Shown: in pieces, positions 53,881 to 62,651 of the stretch
Layout of the letters: each line of letters starts with the position of its first letter
How positions within the stretch are numbered: the stretch's first letter is position 1
DNA from: DAOUMF01 sp034408935
GTDB taxonomy: Bacteria; Chloroflexota; Dehalococcoidia; SM23-28-2; RBG-16-64-32
Length of the DNA stretch: 64,000 bases
Assembly (NCBI GenBank): GCA_034408935.1
Contig: DAOUMV010000013.1
Coordinates: forward strand, 124,001 to 188,000
Direction: 5' to 3'
Notes under the pieces: generated by a model
Told to the model about the DNA's origin: nothing
Database searches by the model: none
The model's input: only the letters and a program-made list of their open reading frames with translations
Translations under genes and position numbers: made by a program

Positions 53881-54657
53881 GTGCCCGTCCCCCGCCTCTA
53901 CAAGACCGAAGCCATCGTCCTGCGCCAGCGAAAGCTGGGGGAGGCCGACCGCATCCTGACCTTGTTCACGCCCGCCTACGGCAAGCTCGACGCCAAGGCC
54001 AAGGGGGTGCGCAAGACGACCAGCCGCATGTCCGGGCACCTGCAGCCGCTCAACCGCTGCATGGTACAGCTCGCCCAGGGCCGCACCATGGAGGTGGTCG
54101 CCGGCTGCGAGACGTTGGAGAGCTTCCAGCCGCTGCGGGATGACCTGGGCCGACTGAGCCGCGCCCTCTACGCCGCCGAGCTGGCCGACCGCTTCCTGCC
54201 GGAACGGGTGGAGAACCTGCCCACCTACCGCCTGCTCCTGGACACGCTACGCCGCCTCCAGGGTACCGCCGACGCCGACCTGACGCTGCGCCACTACGAA
54301 ATGAGGCTCCTGGAGCGCAGCGGCTTCCGGCCGGAACTGGGGCGCTGCCTCGGCTGCCAGCAGCCGCTGCAACCGGTGCAGAACTTCTTCTCGCCGGTCG
54401 CTGGCGGGACGTACTGCGCCTCCTGCGGGGCCGGTGCCGCCGGGTCGCGGGCCCTATCGGTGAACGGGCTCAAGGTGCTGCGCCTCCTTCAGCGCGCGTC
54501 GTATGAGGAACTAGTAAGGTTGAACCTGCCGCCCGCGCTGGCCGAGGAGGTGGAACGGCACCTGCGCAGCTACATCGTCTGCGTGCTGGAGCGCGACGTT
54601 AATGCCGCCGCTTTCGTCGAACGCCTGCGGCGGGAACAGCAGCCCCTGCGAGTGTGA
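53881..54657 (+). CDS. recO: DNA repair protein RecO
   Basis: 258 residues. OB-fold start YKTEAIVLRQRKLGEADRIL with TLFTPAYGKLDAKAKGVRK, and a C-terminal zinc site CLGCQQPLQ ... CASCG. GTG start directly after recR. Confidence 0.94.
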   Translation: MPVPRLYKTEAIVLRQRKLGEADRILTLFTPAYGKLDAKAKGVRKTTSRMSGHLQPLNRCMVQLAQGRTMEVVAGCETLESFQPLRDDLGRLSRALYAAELADRFLPERVENLPTYRLLLDTLRRLQGTADADLTLRHYEMRLLERSGFRPELGRCLGCQQPLQPVQNFFSPVAGGTYCASCGAGAAGSRALSVNGLKVLRLLQRASYEELVRLNLPPALAEEVERHLRSYIVCVLERDVNAAAFVERLRREQQPLRV

Positions 54658-54660
54658 GCC

Positions 54661-55092
54661 ATGCCCCTGTACGAGTACTACTGCGAGCCGTGCAACGGGA
54701 TCTTCGAGGCGATCCGCCCCATGCGAGAGGCCTCCCTGCCGGTCCCCTGCCCCGAATGCAACCGGGACGCTTCTCGCATCATGTCCAGCTTCAGCGCCTT
54801 CACCTTCCGCGAGGGATACCCGCGGCGCCTGCCGGACAAGGGGACGTACTGGCACATGGGCAAGGAGGTCAAGAAGCGCGCCAGGCGGATGCACTGGTAT
54901 GACCATCCCGAGCTGACACCGCCGAAGCCAAAGCCGCGGCCAACCAAAGGAGAGATCGAAGAGAGGACGGATAAGGAGGAGGAGCGAAGGAGGGACCTGC
55001 GCCACCGCGACCGCTGGGGCGTGGACAGCCGGGGCTTTCGCACCGTCAAGGCCAAGAAGCACAAGCGGAAGCGGAAGACACTCCCCCCATAG
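54661..55092 (+). CDS. FmdB-family zinc-ribbon protein
   Basis: 143 residues. MPLYEYYCEPCNGIFEAI, then PCPECNRDASRIMSSFSAF: the N-terminal FmdB/CxxC...CxxC regulatory ribbon. The long, highly basic C-terminal part (Lys/Arg-rich, ending KKHKRKRKTLPP) suggests nucleic-acid contact. 3 bp after recO. Confidence 0.85.
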   Translation: MPLYEYYCEPCNGIFEAIRPMREASLPVPCPECNRDASRIMSSFSAFTFREGYPRRLPDKGTYWHMGKEVKKRARRMHWYDHPELTPPKPKPRPTKGEIEERTDKEEERRRDLRHRDRWGVDSRGFRTVKAKKHKRKRKTLPP

Positions 55093-55120
55093 AAGGCCGC
55101 GAGAACGTCGCCTGCTCGTG

Positions 55121-55134
55121 CCTTCGACAGGCTC
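55121..55134. repeat. REP-like element, partial copy 5
   Basis: CCTTCGACAGGCTC only. Confidence 0.5.
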
Positions 55135-55155
55135 CCGCCAGAGCCTGCCCGGCCA

Positions 55156-55236
55156 GAGAGACGGGCGGAGCAGAAGGAGAAGAAGCGCCGCGAGAGGTGG
55201 AGCGTCAGCGACCGCGGCTACCCCACCAAGAAGTAG
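55156..55236 (+). pseudogene. Remnant resembling the FmdB-type C-terminus
   Basis: A 26-codon frame ending in TAG reads RRAEQKEKKRRERWSVSDRG and PTKK, similar to the RRDLRHRDRWGVDSRGF stretch of the preceding gene. It has no start of its own and follows a partial REP element, so it looks like a leftover of a duplicated or truncated basic tail. Confidence 0.4.
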
Positions 55237-55262
55237 TCGAAGGCTGAAGAGGGAGGCTGCGA

Positions 55263-55625
55263 ATGCCGCGAACCGACGAAGCGAAGCGCATTTTGGAGGA
55301 AACTAGATCGGCACTCGAACGCAAGGATCACGAACGGGCTCTCGAACTTTGTGACAAGTTGCTGGCGGAGTACTCCGATCTCGTCAACGTGTCTGGCGTC
55401 CAAGAGAGCCGAGCAGCGGCACTGTGTGAAGTTGGCCAGTTCGGTGAAGCAGAATCGCTATTCGCGCAGTTCCTGCACTCGCATAGACAACTTGGATTCC
55501 CCATCGCCAGCACCACATGGATGTACTACTGGCTTATCTCCTACTACAAGGGCGACAGACGGAAAGCTATGGACGAGTTTCTCGCACTTGATGAGCCCAA
55601 AGCAGTTGCACTGCTGGACGAATGA
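55263..55625 (+). CDS. Small TPR-like helical protein
   Basis: 120 residues. Two to three TPR-like helix pairs (RKDHERALELCDKLLAEYSD; QESRAAALCEVGQFGEAESL; YKGDRRKAMDEFLALDEP). ATG at 55263 follows GAGGGAGG. No catalytic motif. Lower GC than its neighbours, which may mark transfer. Confidence 0.7.
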   Translation: MPRTDEAKRILEETRSALERKDHERALELCDKLLAEYSDLVNVSGVQESRAAALCEVGQFGEAESLFAQFLHSHRQLGFPIASTTWMYYWLISYYKGDRRKAMDEFLALDEPKAVALLDE

Positions 55626-55741
55626 GTGTCGTTGCATCATCGAACAACACAGAAAGGCGGTAACGACTATACCCCCTGCCGAAGGTGCGGAGGGGGAGTC
55701 CCCTCTCTGCAATACATCTCTGGAGAAAGGAGGTGCGCGAC

Positions 55742-55942
55742 ATGTTCGGAAAGAAGGCGCGCGACATGTTCGAAGAGGAGGAACGCGAAAAAGTGAAGGA
55801 AATGCTAGGCTTGGCTGTTAGGTGTCCCAAATGCGGAAAGAACCTCGGAAGCCGCGACAAGATTCGCGGAGCGCTGGTAGGTGGCGGTATCGGATTGCGG
55901 ACGGTGTGTCCCCATTGCGGGAACGAGATATTCTTGAGGTAA
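55742..55942 (+). CDS. Small zinc-ribbon protein
   Basis: 66 residues from ATG at 55742, behind a near-perfect AAAGGAGGT 7 nt upstream; longer frame starts lack a site. A charged helical start (FGKKARDMFEEEEREKVKEM) leads to a two-knuckle ribbon VRCPKCGKNL ... VCPHCGNEIFLR with an intervening Gly-rich turn. Function unknown. Confidence 0.75.
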   Translation: MFGKKARDMFEEEEREKVKEMLGLAVRCPKCGKNLGSRDKIRGALVGGGIGLRTVCPHCGNEIFLR

Positions 55943-56070
55943 CGCTCCGCACCAACACAAAGAGGGAAGTCGAACGCTGGCGCTGCGCCGCTTCGCCCGT
56001 TCCGCTGCGCTCCTCAGCTTTAGCCTGCCAGGCTGGACCAGGTGCCTGAAGCCCTGCAGCTACGTTGTCC

Positions 56071-57033
56071 CTAACTGCGCCGCTCCAGCATATGACCGAT
56101 GAGGTCGTGAAGGGCCTGACGTGCCGGATCGTCGGGAAGGATTGAAAGTGCCTCGTTGGCGCGGGCGCTGAAGCTGCGCGCCATCTCGTAGGACTCCTGC
56201 GGGATATCGCTTTCGCGAACCATCTCCACGGCCTGGGTGAGAAGCTCCTTCCGTGGCCGGGCGAAGAACTTCTGCACCGGGTTGCCGCGGGGGTAGCGCT
56301 CCATGAGTAAGAGGGCCGGGAGGGTCAGGGTTCCCTGCATCAGGTCGCTGCCCACCGGTTTGCCCATCTCCGCCTCGTCGCCAGTGAAGTCCAGGATGTC
56401 GTCCACGATCTGGAAGGCCATGCCGAAGTTGTAGCCGTAGTCGCGCAGCGCCTTCACCCACTCCTCGGGCTCTTGGGCGACGATGGCGCCGTTCTCGCAG
56501 GCGGTGGCGAACAGGGAGGCCGTCTTGCCGCTAATGCGCTGGAGGTAGTCGCGCACGGTCTGCCGGCTGTCGTAGGCGGTGAGGTCCTGGCCGATCTCGC
56601 CCTTCGTCATCATCATCAGCGTCTGCGAGAAGAGGCGGATGACGCGGATGTTGCCGGTGCGGGCCACCTGGTCCGCGGCGTGAGCGAACATGTAGTCGCC
56701 CAGCATCACCGTGGTGGCGTTGGCGAAGACGCTGTTGGCCGTCGGCCGGCCGCGGCGGGTGCTCGCGTTGTCGATGACGTCGTCGTGGACGAGAGAAGCC
56801 GTGTGAAGCAGCTCCACCGAGGTGGCCAGGGGCACCAGCAGGTCGAGATCGTAGACGCCGAAGCGGCCAGCCAACAGGGTGAGGGCCGGGCGCAGGAGCT
56901 TACCGCCGCCGCCCAGGACCAGCTCCAACATCTCCGTCAGGGGAGCGTAGTCCGCCTGCTTGAGCGACTCGAACGTGGCCTCTACCAGGGCCAGGTCTTC
57001 CTGGACGGGGCCGTACATGAGGCCGACCTTCAC
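56071..57033 (-). CDS. Trans-isoprenyl (polyprenyl) diphosphate synthase
   Basis: 320 residues. First Asp-rich motif LVHDDVIDNASTRRG and second FQIVDDILDFTGDE, with GGGKLLRPAL at the start. Makes the prenyl tail of a quinone (menaquinone or ubiquinone), which matches the complex I genes; chain length cannot be read confidently. GTG overlaps the tatD stop (GTGA). Confidence 0.92.
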   Translation of the reverse strand: MKVGLMYGPVQEDLALVEATFESLKQADYAPLTEMLELVLGGGGKLLRPALTLLAGRFGVYDLDLLVPLATSVELLHTASLVHDDVIDNASTRRGRPTANSVFANATTVMLGDYMFAHAADQVARTGNIRVIRLFSQTLMMMTKGEIGQDLTAYDSRQTVRDYLQRISGKTASLFATACENGAIVAQEPEEWVKALRDYGYNFGMAFQIVDDILDFTGDEAEMGKPVGSDLMQGTLTLPALLLMERYPRGNPVQKFFARPRKELLTQAVEMVRESDIPQESYEMARSFSARANEALSILPDDPARQALHDLIGHMLERRS

Positions 57034-57893
57034 TTGACCACCTCGCCCAGCTGCACATCAGGCTCGCCTCCACCAGAGGCGGATCGACCTTCGGCCGAGA
57101 TGTCGCCCAGGCCGAACAGCCAGGCTGTGGCCACTGCCGTGCCGGAGGCGATGCTGTCGAAGCGGTCCCCCCGTAGCTCCGCGATGCGGGCCACTGTTTC
57201 CACCAGATAGGCAGGCTCGTTGCGATGGCGGCGATGAGATTGCGGCGTCAGGTAGGGAGCGTCCGTCTCGACGGCCATCCAACGTAGAGGAATACCGCTG
57301 GCCACGGCGCAGACGCGCTCCGCTTTGGGATAAGTGCAGGTGCCGGGGATAGACAACACGAAACCGATCTGGATGTAGCGCAACGCCAGCATGAGGTCAC
57401 CCGCGAAGCAGTGCATCACGCCGAGGGGACGGTCCTTGGGCCAGTCCGGCAACGCCAACTGCTCGTAGGAGGCGAGCACGTTGTACGTCTCCTCATCCGC
57501 CTGCCGGGAGTGGATGATCACGGGGCGGCTGAGGCGCCGCGCCAACTCGAGCTGCCGCCGGAAGGCGTCGATCTGCATCTCCGGCGGCGACAGCTTGCGA
57601 TAGAGGTCGAGCCCTATCTCGCCGATCGCCACCACCTTGGAGGAGTGCGCCAGCCGCTCCAGTTCATCCAACACGCCATCGTCCAGATGCTTCGCATCGT
57701 GCGGGTGCACCCCGACGGCAGCGTAGACGTCGGAGTGGGAGTCCGCCAGGTTCACAGCACGCCGACTGCTCTCCAGATCCGTGCCCACGGCGACGAATGC
57801 GGAGACGCCGGCCCGGCGGGCGCGCTCCAGCACCTCGTCGCGGTCGGCATCGAACGCGGGGTCCTGGAGATGGCAGTGGGAGTCGACCAGCAT
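57030..57893 (-). CDS. TatD-family metal-dependent DNase/hydrolase
   Basis: 287 residues. DSHCHLQDPAFDADRDEVLE, the GVHPHDAK motif, GEIGLDLYR, VIHSRQADEETYNVL, MHCFAGD and VETDAPYLTPQSHRRHRNEP. Second gene of the metG-tatD-prenyl synthase unit, 1 bp after metG. Confidence 0.94.
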   Translation of the reverse strand: MLVDSHCHLQDPAFDADRDEVLERARRAGVSAFVAVGTDLESSRRAVNLADSHSDVYAAVGVHPHDAKHLDDGVLDELERLAHSSKVVAIGEIGLDLYRKLSPPEMQIDAFRRQLELARRLSRPVIIHSRQADEETYNVLASYEQLALPDWPKDRPLGVMHCFAGDLMLALRYIQIGFVLSIPGTCTYPKAERVCAVASGIPLRWMAVETDAPYLTPQSHRRHRNEPAYLVETVARIAELRGDRFDSIASGTAVATAWLFGLGDISAEGRSASGGGEPDVQLGEVVK

Positions 57894-57894
57894 C

Positions 57895-59577
57895 CTACTG
57901 TCCGAGCCTCGCTTCTTCGTCCTCGACCAGCGACTGCTCCAGCTTCCTGAACAACGGCCTGGGCTCGGCCAGGGGCTGCTCCGGCTCCGGCATCACCAAT
58001 CGCCAGCCGGCGGCGTCCACAGGCCCCTCGTTCCCCAGGAAAGCGTGGAGCTGCTGGCAGGTGAACGGCAGGTAGGGATAAAAGGCCGTCTTCAGGCCGC
58101 TGATGACGCCGATGGCGGTGTACAGGACGGTGGCGCAGCGCCCACGGTCCTGCTTGAGCAGGTTCCAAGGCGCGTTCTCCTCCACGTAGCGGTTGGCCTC
58201 GCGCGCCACCGTCATCGCCGACTCCAGACCGGCGCGGAAGCGGCAGCGACCGATGTTATCGCCCGTCTGCGAGATGGCTTGCTCCGCCCGCGATAGGAGG
58301 GCGCTATCGGCAGCGCTCATCTCGCCGGGGGTGGGAACGATGCCCTGGAAGTTGCGGTAGGTGAAGGTGAGGACGCGGTTCACCAGGTTGCCCCAGGTGG
58401 CCACCAGTTCGTCGTTGTTGCGACGCACAAAGTCGCCCCAGGAGAAATCGGCATCGGAGGTCTCGGGCATGTTGACCGACAGGTGGTAGCGAAGGGGATC
58501 CGGATCGTGTCGCGAGAGGTAGTCCGGGATCCACACGGCAAGTCTGCGGCTGGTTGAAGCCTTGCTGCCGCGGACGGTCTGGTATTGGTTGGCGGGGACA
58601 TCGTAGGGGAGGTTGAAGTCCTCTCCCGTGGCCTCGCTGTAGCCCATGAGCTCGGCCGGCCAGCTAAGGGCGTGGAAGAAGATGTTGTCCTTGCCAATGA
58701 AGTAGTAGTGGCGAGCGGATGGATCCTGCCAGAACTCGCGCCAGGCCTCTGGATCATCGCCGCGCTGAGCCCACTCCTTGGATGCCGACAGGTAGCCGAT
58801 GACATTCTCGAACCAGACGTAGATCCGCTTGTCCTCGTAGCCGGGAAGCGGTATGGGGATGCCCCACTCCAGGTCGCGGGTGATAGCGCGATCCTGGAGC
58901 CCCTGTTGGAGCACGCCCAGGGAGAAGTTGAGGACGTTCTTCCGCCAGTGCCCCTTGTCCGAGGAGAGCCACTGTTTCAGTCTGCGATTGTAGGCGCTGA
59001 GGCGGAGAAAGAAGTGCTCCGAGTCCCTGATCTCTGGAGTTGATCCGTCGAACTTGCAGCGCCGGTCCTTCAGGTCTACTGGGTCGAGGACGTTACCGCA
59101 GTTGTCGCACTGGTCGCCGCGGGCGCCGTCGTCGCCGCAGATGGGGCAGGTGCCCTCGACGTATCGATCCAGGAGGAAGCGCCCTTCGACGGTGCAGTAA
59201 GGGAGCTGCATGCTGTCCTTGTAGATGTCGCCCTTCTCCATGAGGCGAAGGAAGATGTCTTGAGTGACACTGGCATGGTTCTCCGTGCCGGTAGTCGTGT
59301 ACAGTTCCCATCTGATGCCTAGGCCGTCCCACGTCTCCAGGAACTCCCGGTGGAACTGGTCGACCACCTCGGCAGGGGTGCGGCCCTCCTGCTCCGCGCG
59401 GACCGTTATGGGGGTGCCGTGCACGTCGCTGCCGGAGACCATGAGCACCCGGTTCCCCTTGGCGCGGTGGTAGCGGGCGAAGATGTCCGCCGGGAGGTAA
59501 GCGCCGACGATCTGGCCGGCGTGCAGGGAGCCGTTGGCGTAGGGCCAGGCGACGCAGACGAGGATTTTCTCGGACAT
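57895..59577 (-). CDS. metG: Methionyl-tRNA synthetase
   Basis: 560 residues. Class I HIGH-type motif AWPYANGSLHAGQIVGAYLP, zinc knuckle CPICGDDGARGDQCDNCG, and the KMSKS equivalent GSKASTSRRLAVWIPDY (the KxSTSR variant common in one bacterial MetRS branch). No C-terminal tRNA-binding EMAP-like domain. ATG at 59577 is 13 bp from its -10 box. Confidence 0.95.
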   Translation of the reverse strand: MSEKILVCVAWPYANGSLHAGQIVGAYLPADIFARYHRAKGNRVLMVSGSDVHGTPITVRAEQEGRTPAEVVDQFHREFLETWDGLGIRWELYTTTGTENHASVTQDIFLRLMEKGDIYKDSMQLPYCTVEGRFLLDRYVEGTCPICGDDGARGDQCDNCGNVLDPVDLKDRRCKFDGSTPEIRDSEHFFLRLSAYNRRLKQWLSSDKGHWRKNVLNFSLGVLQQGLQDRAITRDLEWGIPIPLPGYEDKRIYVWFENVIGYLSASKEWAQRGDDPEAWREFWQDPSARHYYFIGKDNIFFHALSWPAELMGYSEATGEDFNLPYDVPANQYQTVRGSKASTSRRLAVWIPDYLSRHDPDPLRYHLSVNMPETSDADFSWGDFVRRNNDELVATWGNLVNRVLTFTYRNFQGIVPTPGEMSAADSALLSRAEQAISQTGDNIGRCRFRAGLESAMTVAREANRYVEENAPWNLLKQDRGRCATVLYTAIGVISGLKTAFYPYLPFTCQQLHAFLGNEGPVDAAGWRLVMPEPEQPLAEPRPLFRKLEQSLVEDEEARLGQ

Positions 59578-59590
59578 GGATTCGGTTTGG

Positions 59591-59596
59591 ATTGTA
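59591..59596 (-). promoter_or_regulatory. metG -10 box, very short leader
   Basis: Minus strand TACAAT 13 bp before the ATG, implying a leader of only about 6-7 nt. Confidence 0.5.
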
Positions 59597-59630
59597 GCAT
59601 AGGGGCTGGCCCCGCCCCACTCCGCTCCGC

Positions 59631-59677
59631 GAGCAATGGAGCATAGAAGCAAGGATGGGAGCGCTGCTCCATTGCTC
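59631..59677. repeat. 12-bp inverted repeat between rsmI and metG
   Basis: GAGCAATGGAGC (59631-59642) and GCTCCATTGCTC (59666-59677), perfect arms. A third GAGCAAT copy overlaps the rsmI stop codon at 59685-59692. May form a hairpin between the two genes; no T-run, so not a clear terminator. Confidence 0.7.
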
Positions 59678-59684
59678 GGTTGCT

Positions 59685-60557
59685 CTATTGCTCTGGGGGA
59701 GGGGCGCTGGGCAGGGTCTCCAGCCACATTCGGTAGACTTCTCGCCGGGGGAGGCCATAGCGCCTCGCCACCTCTGGGACCGCCCGCTTGGCGGGCTCCC
59801 CCCCCTGCCTGCGCCGCAGCAGGTCGCGGCGGGCATCCTCGAGCGGTGGTACGGCGTCCTCCGCTCGCCCTTCGACAGGCTCAGGACGAGCGGAAGGTGA
59901 TGCCCCCTCGATCACCAGGGTGAACTCGCCGCGAGGCTCCACGAATCGCTCCAGCGCCTCGCTGATGCGGCCCCGGAACACCTCCTCGAACGCCTTAGTG
60001 AGTTCTCGGCAGACGGCCACGCGGCGGTCGCTCCACTCCGTCCGCATGTCCTCCAGGCTCCGCCGCAGCCGGTGGGGCGACTCGAAGGCGACGACGGTGC
60101 GGGGGTCATGGCATAGAGAGGCGAGAAGGCGACGCCGCTCGCCGCTGCGGCGGGGCAGGAAGCCAAGGTAGGTGAACTGCCTGGCCGGGAGCGCGGACAC
60201 CGCGAGCGCCGCCGTCACCGCGGACGGGCCGGGGATGGGCGTGACAGCGAACCCCGCTTCGAGGGCCGCTGCCACCAGGTCGAGGCCGGGGTCGCTGATG
60301 GCCGGCGTGCCGCCCTCCGAGACGAGGGCGGCATCGCCCTCCCGCAGGGCCGCCAGCAGGCGGGGGATTCGCGCCGACTTGTTGTGCTCGTTATAGCTGA
60401 GGAGGCGCGCATGGATGCCGTGGTGGGACAGGAGCTTGCGGGTGGTGCGGGTATCCTCGGCGGCGATGAGGGAGACCTCTCCCAGGACGCGCAGGGCACG
60501 AAGGGTGACGTCCTCCAGGTTGCCGATCGGGGTGGCGACGACGTACAGGACGGGCAT
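59685..60557 (-). CDS. rsmI: 16S rRNA 2'-O-ribose methyltransferase RsmI
   Basis: 290 residues from ATG 60557. LYVVATPIGNLEDVTLRALR, AAEDTRTTRKLL, SEGGTPAISDPG and PGPSAVTAALAVSALP with FLGFLPRR-type (YLGFLPRRSGER) motif. SAM-dependent methylation of C1402. Near residue 223 the segment SARPEPVEGRAEDA is encoded by a REP-like element inserted in frame ahead of the C-terminal helical domain. Confidence 0.95.
   Translation of the reverse strand: MPVLYVVATPIGNLEDVTLRALRVLGEVSLIAAEDTRTTRKLLSHHGIHARLLSYNEHNKSARIPRLLAALREGDAALVSEGGTPAISDPGLDLVAAALEAGFAVTPIPGPSAVTAALAVSALPARQFTYLGFLPRRSGERRRLLASLCHDPRTVVAFESPHRLRRSLEDMRTEWSDRRVAVCRELTKAFEEVFRGRISEALERFVEPRGEFTLVIEGASPSARPEPVEGRAEDAVPPLEDARRDLLRRRQGGEPAKRAVPEVARRYGLPRREVYRMWLETLPSAPPPEQ
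59868..59897. repeat. REP-like element, copy 6 (inside rsmI)
   Basis: CCCTTCGACAGGCTCAGGAC-type copy, the best-preserved in the window, translated from the minus strand as SARPEPVEGR. Confidence 0.85.
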
Positions 60558-60628
60558 CTCGCGGCGATTATACCGCGCCGGCGATGGGAAAAAGGGCCTA
60601 ATCTTCTTCACCTTTTCGCTACAACCCG

Positions 60629-60657
60629 TTGACGACCGTTGCGGCCGCTGTTATAGT
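60629..60657 (+). promoter_or_regulatory. Promoter of the guaB-like gene
   Basis: TTGACG, 17-bp spacer, TATAGT; 70 bp before the ATG. The leader contains a GCCGGCAGGCAGG palindrome. Confidence 0.7.
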
Positions 60658-60726
60658 CATGAAAAAGCCTGTCAGCCGGCAGGCAGGCGAGCCCCCGCAA
60701 GCTCCATTTTCCCGAGGCGAGGAGAG

Positions 60727-61863
60727 ATGAGTATATCAACTTATCGAGAACTCAGACCCGCCTACGGATTCGATGACGTGGCCATCGTCCCCGGGTCTAC
60801 TACCGTCAACCCCGAACTGACGAACGTCCGCTTTGCCCTAGGCGAGTTCACCTTCGAGATCCCCATCCTGGCCGCCGCCCTGGATGCGGTGGGCAGCCCC
60901 GGCTTCGCGTCGGAGATGGGACAGCGGGGCGGCTTGGCCGTCGTGAACCTGGAGGGCCTCCAGTTCCGCTACACGGACCCCGACGCCGCCATCGCCGAGA
61001 TCACGAAGGCCGACCAGGGCGAATCGGCGGCCGTCATCCAGAGGCTGTACGCCGCGCCCATCCGCGAGGAGCTGATCGGCGAGCGCATCCGGGCGGTGAA
61101 GGAGAGCGGCGTCGTCTGCGCCGTGTCCTGCACCCCCGCCAACACGAAGCGGCTGGCCCCCATCGCCGTGGACGCCGGCGCCGACGTCTTCGTCGTCCAG
61201 TCCACCGTCACCACCGCCCGCCACTTTTCCCGCAGCCTGCGCGGCCTCATCTTCGAGGAGCTGTGCGCGAACATCCGCGTGCCGGTGGTCGTGGGCAACA
61301 CGGTGACCTTCGGGGCCGCCAAGGAGCTCATGGAGACGGGGATCTACGGCGTGCTGGTGGGCGTGGGCCCGGGCGCCATCTGCACCTCGCGCGAGGTGCT
61401 GGGCGTGGGCGTGCCCCAGGTGACGGCGACGATGGACTGCGCTGCCGCCCGCGACGAGTACTACCGCGAGAACGGACGCTACGTGCCGATCATCACCGAC
61501 GGCGGCATGCGCAGCGGCGGCGACGTCTGCAAGGCGCTGGCCGCTGGTGCCGACGCCGTGATGCTGGGCTCGGCCTTCGCGCGGACGGAGGAGGCCCCGG
61601 CTAAGGGATACTCCTGGGGGATGTCCACAGGGCACGCGGAGCTGCCGCGCGGCACCCGAATCACCGTGGGCGTGGATACGACGCTGGACCGCCTCCTCTT
61701 CGGGCCGACCTCCAAGACGGACGGCACGGAGAACCTAGTGGGCGCCGTCCGCACCTGCATGGGCGTTTGCGGCGCCCAGACCATCGCCGAGATGCACGAG
61801 GCGGAGATGGTCGTCGCGCCCTCGATCAAGACTGAGGGCAAGGTCTACCAGCTCAGCCGCTAG
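60727..61863 (+). CDS. GuaB3-type IMP dehydrogenase family protein
   Basis: 378 residues, TIM barrel without the CBS pair, the GuaB3 length. YRELRPAYGFDDVAIVPGST, GVGPGAICTSREVLGVGVPQ with the catalytic-type Cys loop (GPGAICT), IITDGGMRSGGDVCKALAAG and the C-terminal VGAVRTCMGVCGAQ. GuaB3 proteins are IMPDH relatives whose exact reaction is less certain than GuaB. ATG 60727 follows GAGGAGAG. Its 3' end is duplicated at 62728. Confidence 0.9.
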   Translation: MSISTYRELRPAYGFDDVAIVPGSTTVNPELTNVRFALGEFTFEIPILAAALDAVGSPGFASEMGQRGGLAVVNLEGLQFRYTDPDAAIAEITKADQGESAAVIQRLYAAPIREELIGERIRAVKESGVVCAVSCTPANTKRLAPIAVDAGADVFVVQSTVTTARHFSRSLRGLIFEELCANIRVPVVVGNTVTFGAAKELMETGIYGVLVGVGPGAICTSREVLGVGVPQVTATMDCAAARDEYYRENGRYVPIITDGGMRSGGDVCKALAAGADAVMLGSAFARTEEAPAKGYSWGMSTGHAELPRGTRITVGVDTTLDRLLFGPTSKTDGTENLVGAVRTCMGVCGAQTIAEMHEAEMVVAPSIKTEGKVYQLSR

Positions 61864-61865
61864 GC
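61834..61865. repeat. Direct repeat, copy at the guaB-like 3' end
   Basis: 32 bp covering the last ten codons and stop; 30/32 identical to 62728-62759. Confidence 0.8.
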
Positions 61866-61880
61866 TGGCAGGCGCCCCCG

Positions 61881-61909
61881 TTGACATCCGCCCAGCCCAG
61901 GCGCACAAT
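61881..61909 (+). promoter_or_regulatory. Conserved promoter repeat, copy 7 (dodecin)
   Basis: Plus strand TTGACA, 17-bp spacer with CCCAGCCCAGGCG, CACAAT, CGCGGCG. A second TTGACG-17-TAACGT follows at about 61935. Confidence 0.75.
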
Positions 61910-62034
61910 CGCGGCGAGGTGTGCGAATCGTCATTGACGATCACCCGTCGGCCCGATAACGTAGACTCGGCCTTAGCGGTGAGGCGTCGTACAAGCAGTT
62001 CATTCGCTGATGGCAGTCCGGAAGGAGGATCGCA

Positions 62035-62250
62035 ATGGCGGAGAGCGTGTATAAGGTTATCGAGTTGGTGGGCACGAGCGGTGAGTCATGGGAGAAGGCT
62101 GCTGCCGCGGCCGTCAACCGGGCGGCAGAGTCACTGCGGGACCTCCGCATCGCCGAGGTCGTCGAGCTAGACATGCAGATTGAAGACGGACAGGTGCGCG
62201 CCTACCGCGCCAAGGTGAAGGTGTCCTTCAAGTACGAAGGCGGCGACTAG
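62035..62250 (+). CDS. Dodecin (flavin-binding dodecamer)
   Basis: 71 residues: VYKVIELVGTSGESWEKAAA, then RAAESLRDLRIAEVVELDMQ and YRAKVKVSFKYEG. The Trp in GESWEKA is at the flavin-stacking position. Stores or buffers FMN/riboflavin. AAGGAGGA before ATG; about 125 nt of leader from promoter-repeat copy 7. Confidence 0.95.
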   Translation: MAESVYKVIELVGTSGESWEKAAAAAVNRAAESLRDLRIAEVVELDMQIEDGQVRAYRAKVKVSFKYEGGD

Positions 62251-62281
62251 CCGTCGCCTTCACCCTGCTCGCGCTCAGCGC

Positions 62282-62309
62282 TTGACATCCCTGGGGTCAG
62301 CCGTACAAT
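62282..62309 (+). promoter_or_regulatory. Promoter upstream of the TGA-interrupted small gene
   Basis: TTGACA, 16-bp spacer, TACAAT. Confidence 0.6.
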
Positions 62310-62444
62310 TGGGGCACCGCGAGCGGCAGTGGATGGGGAATGGGGCATCATGCGATTCGTACGGCCCAGCACTTGTTGCTCTTCTCGCCCCTGCCAGCTC
62401 CGGGAATCTGTGGTCCCCAAGCCTTGGCCGCGGGAGGGAATGGG

Positions 62445-62651
62445 ATGATCCGACTGTCTCTCTATATCCCCAGAGGCCAGATCCCTAATGTCACCAACCT
62501 GTCCAGTCTTCGTGAGCTGGTCAAGTGATTGGACGAGAGCTGGGCGGACGCCAAGCTCGACGCCGAAGCTTGGAACCTCCGGGACACGGACGCTCAGGTG
62601 GTGAAGCTGAAAATCACCATCGAGGAGGAAGAGCAAGAGGCGCAAGCCTAG
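62445..62651 (+). pseudogene. Small gene interrupted by in-frame TGA
   Basis: ATG behind GGGAGGGAA opens MIRLSLYIPRGQIPNVTNLS and reaches TGA at 62526-62528 (codon 28). The same frame continues LDESWADAKLDAEAWNLRDT and VVKLKITIEEEEQEAQA to a TAG at 62651. The context RELVK-TGA-LDESW suggests TGG (Trp) to TGA. I see no good SECIS-like hairpin after it, so nonsense mutation is preferred over selenocysteine. Confidence 0.6.

Noticed and set aside
62526..62528. Second selenocysteine codon
   Set aside because: The residue context suggests Trp rather than Cys, and no hairpin with suitable spacing and loop G follows.
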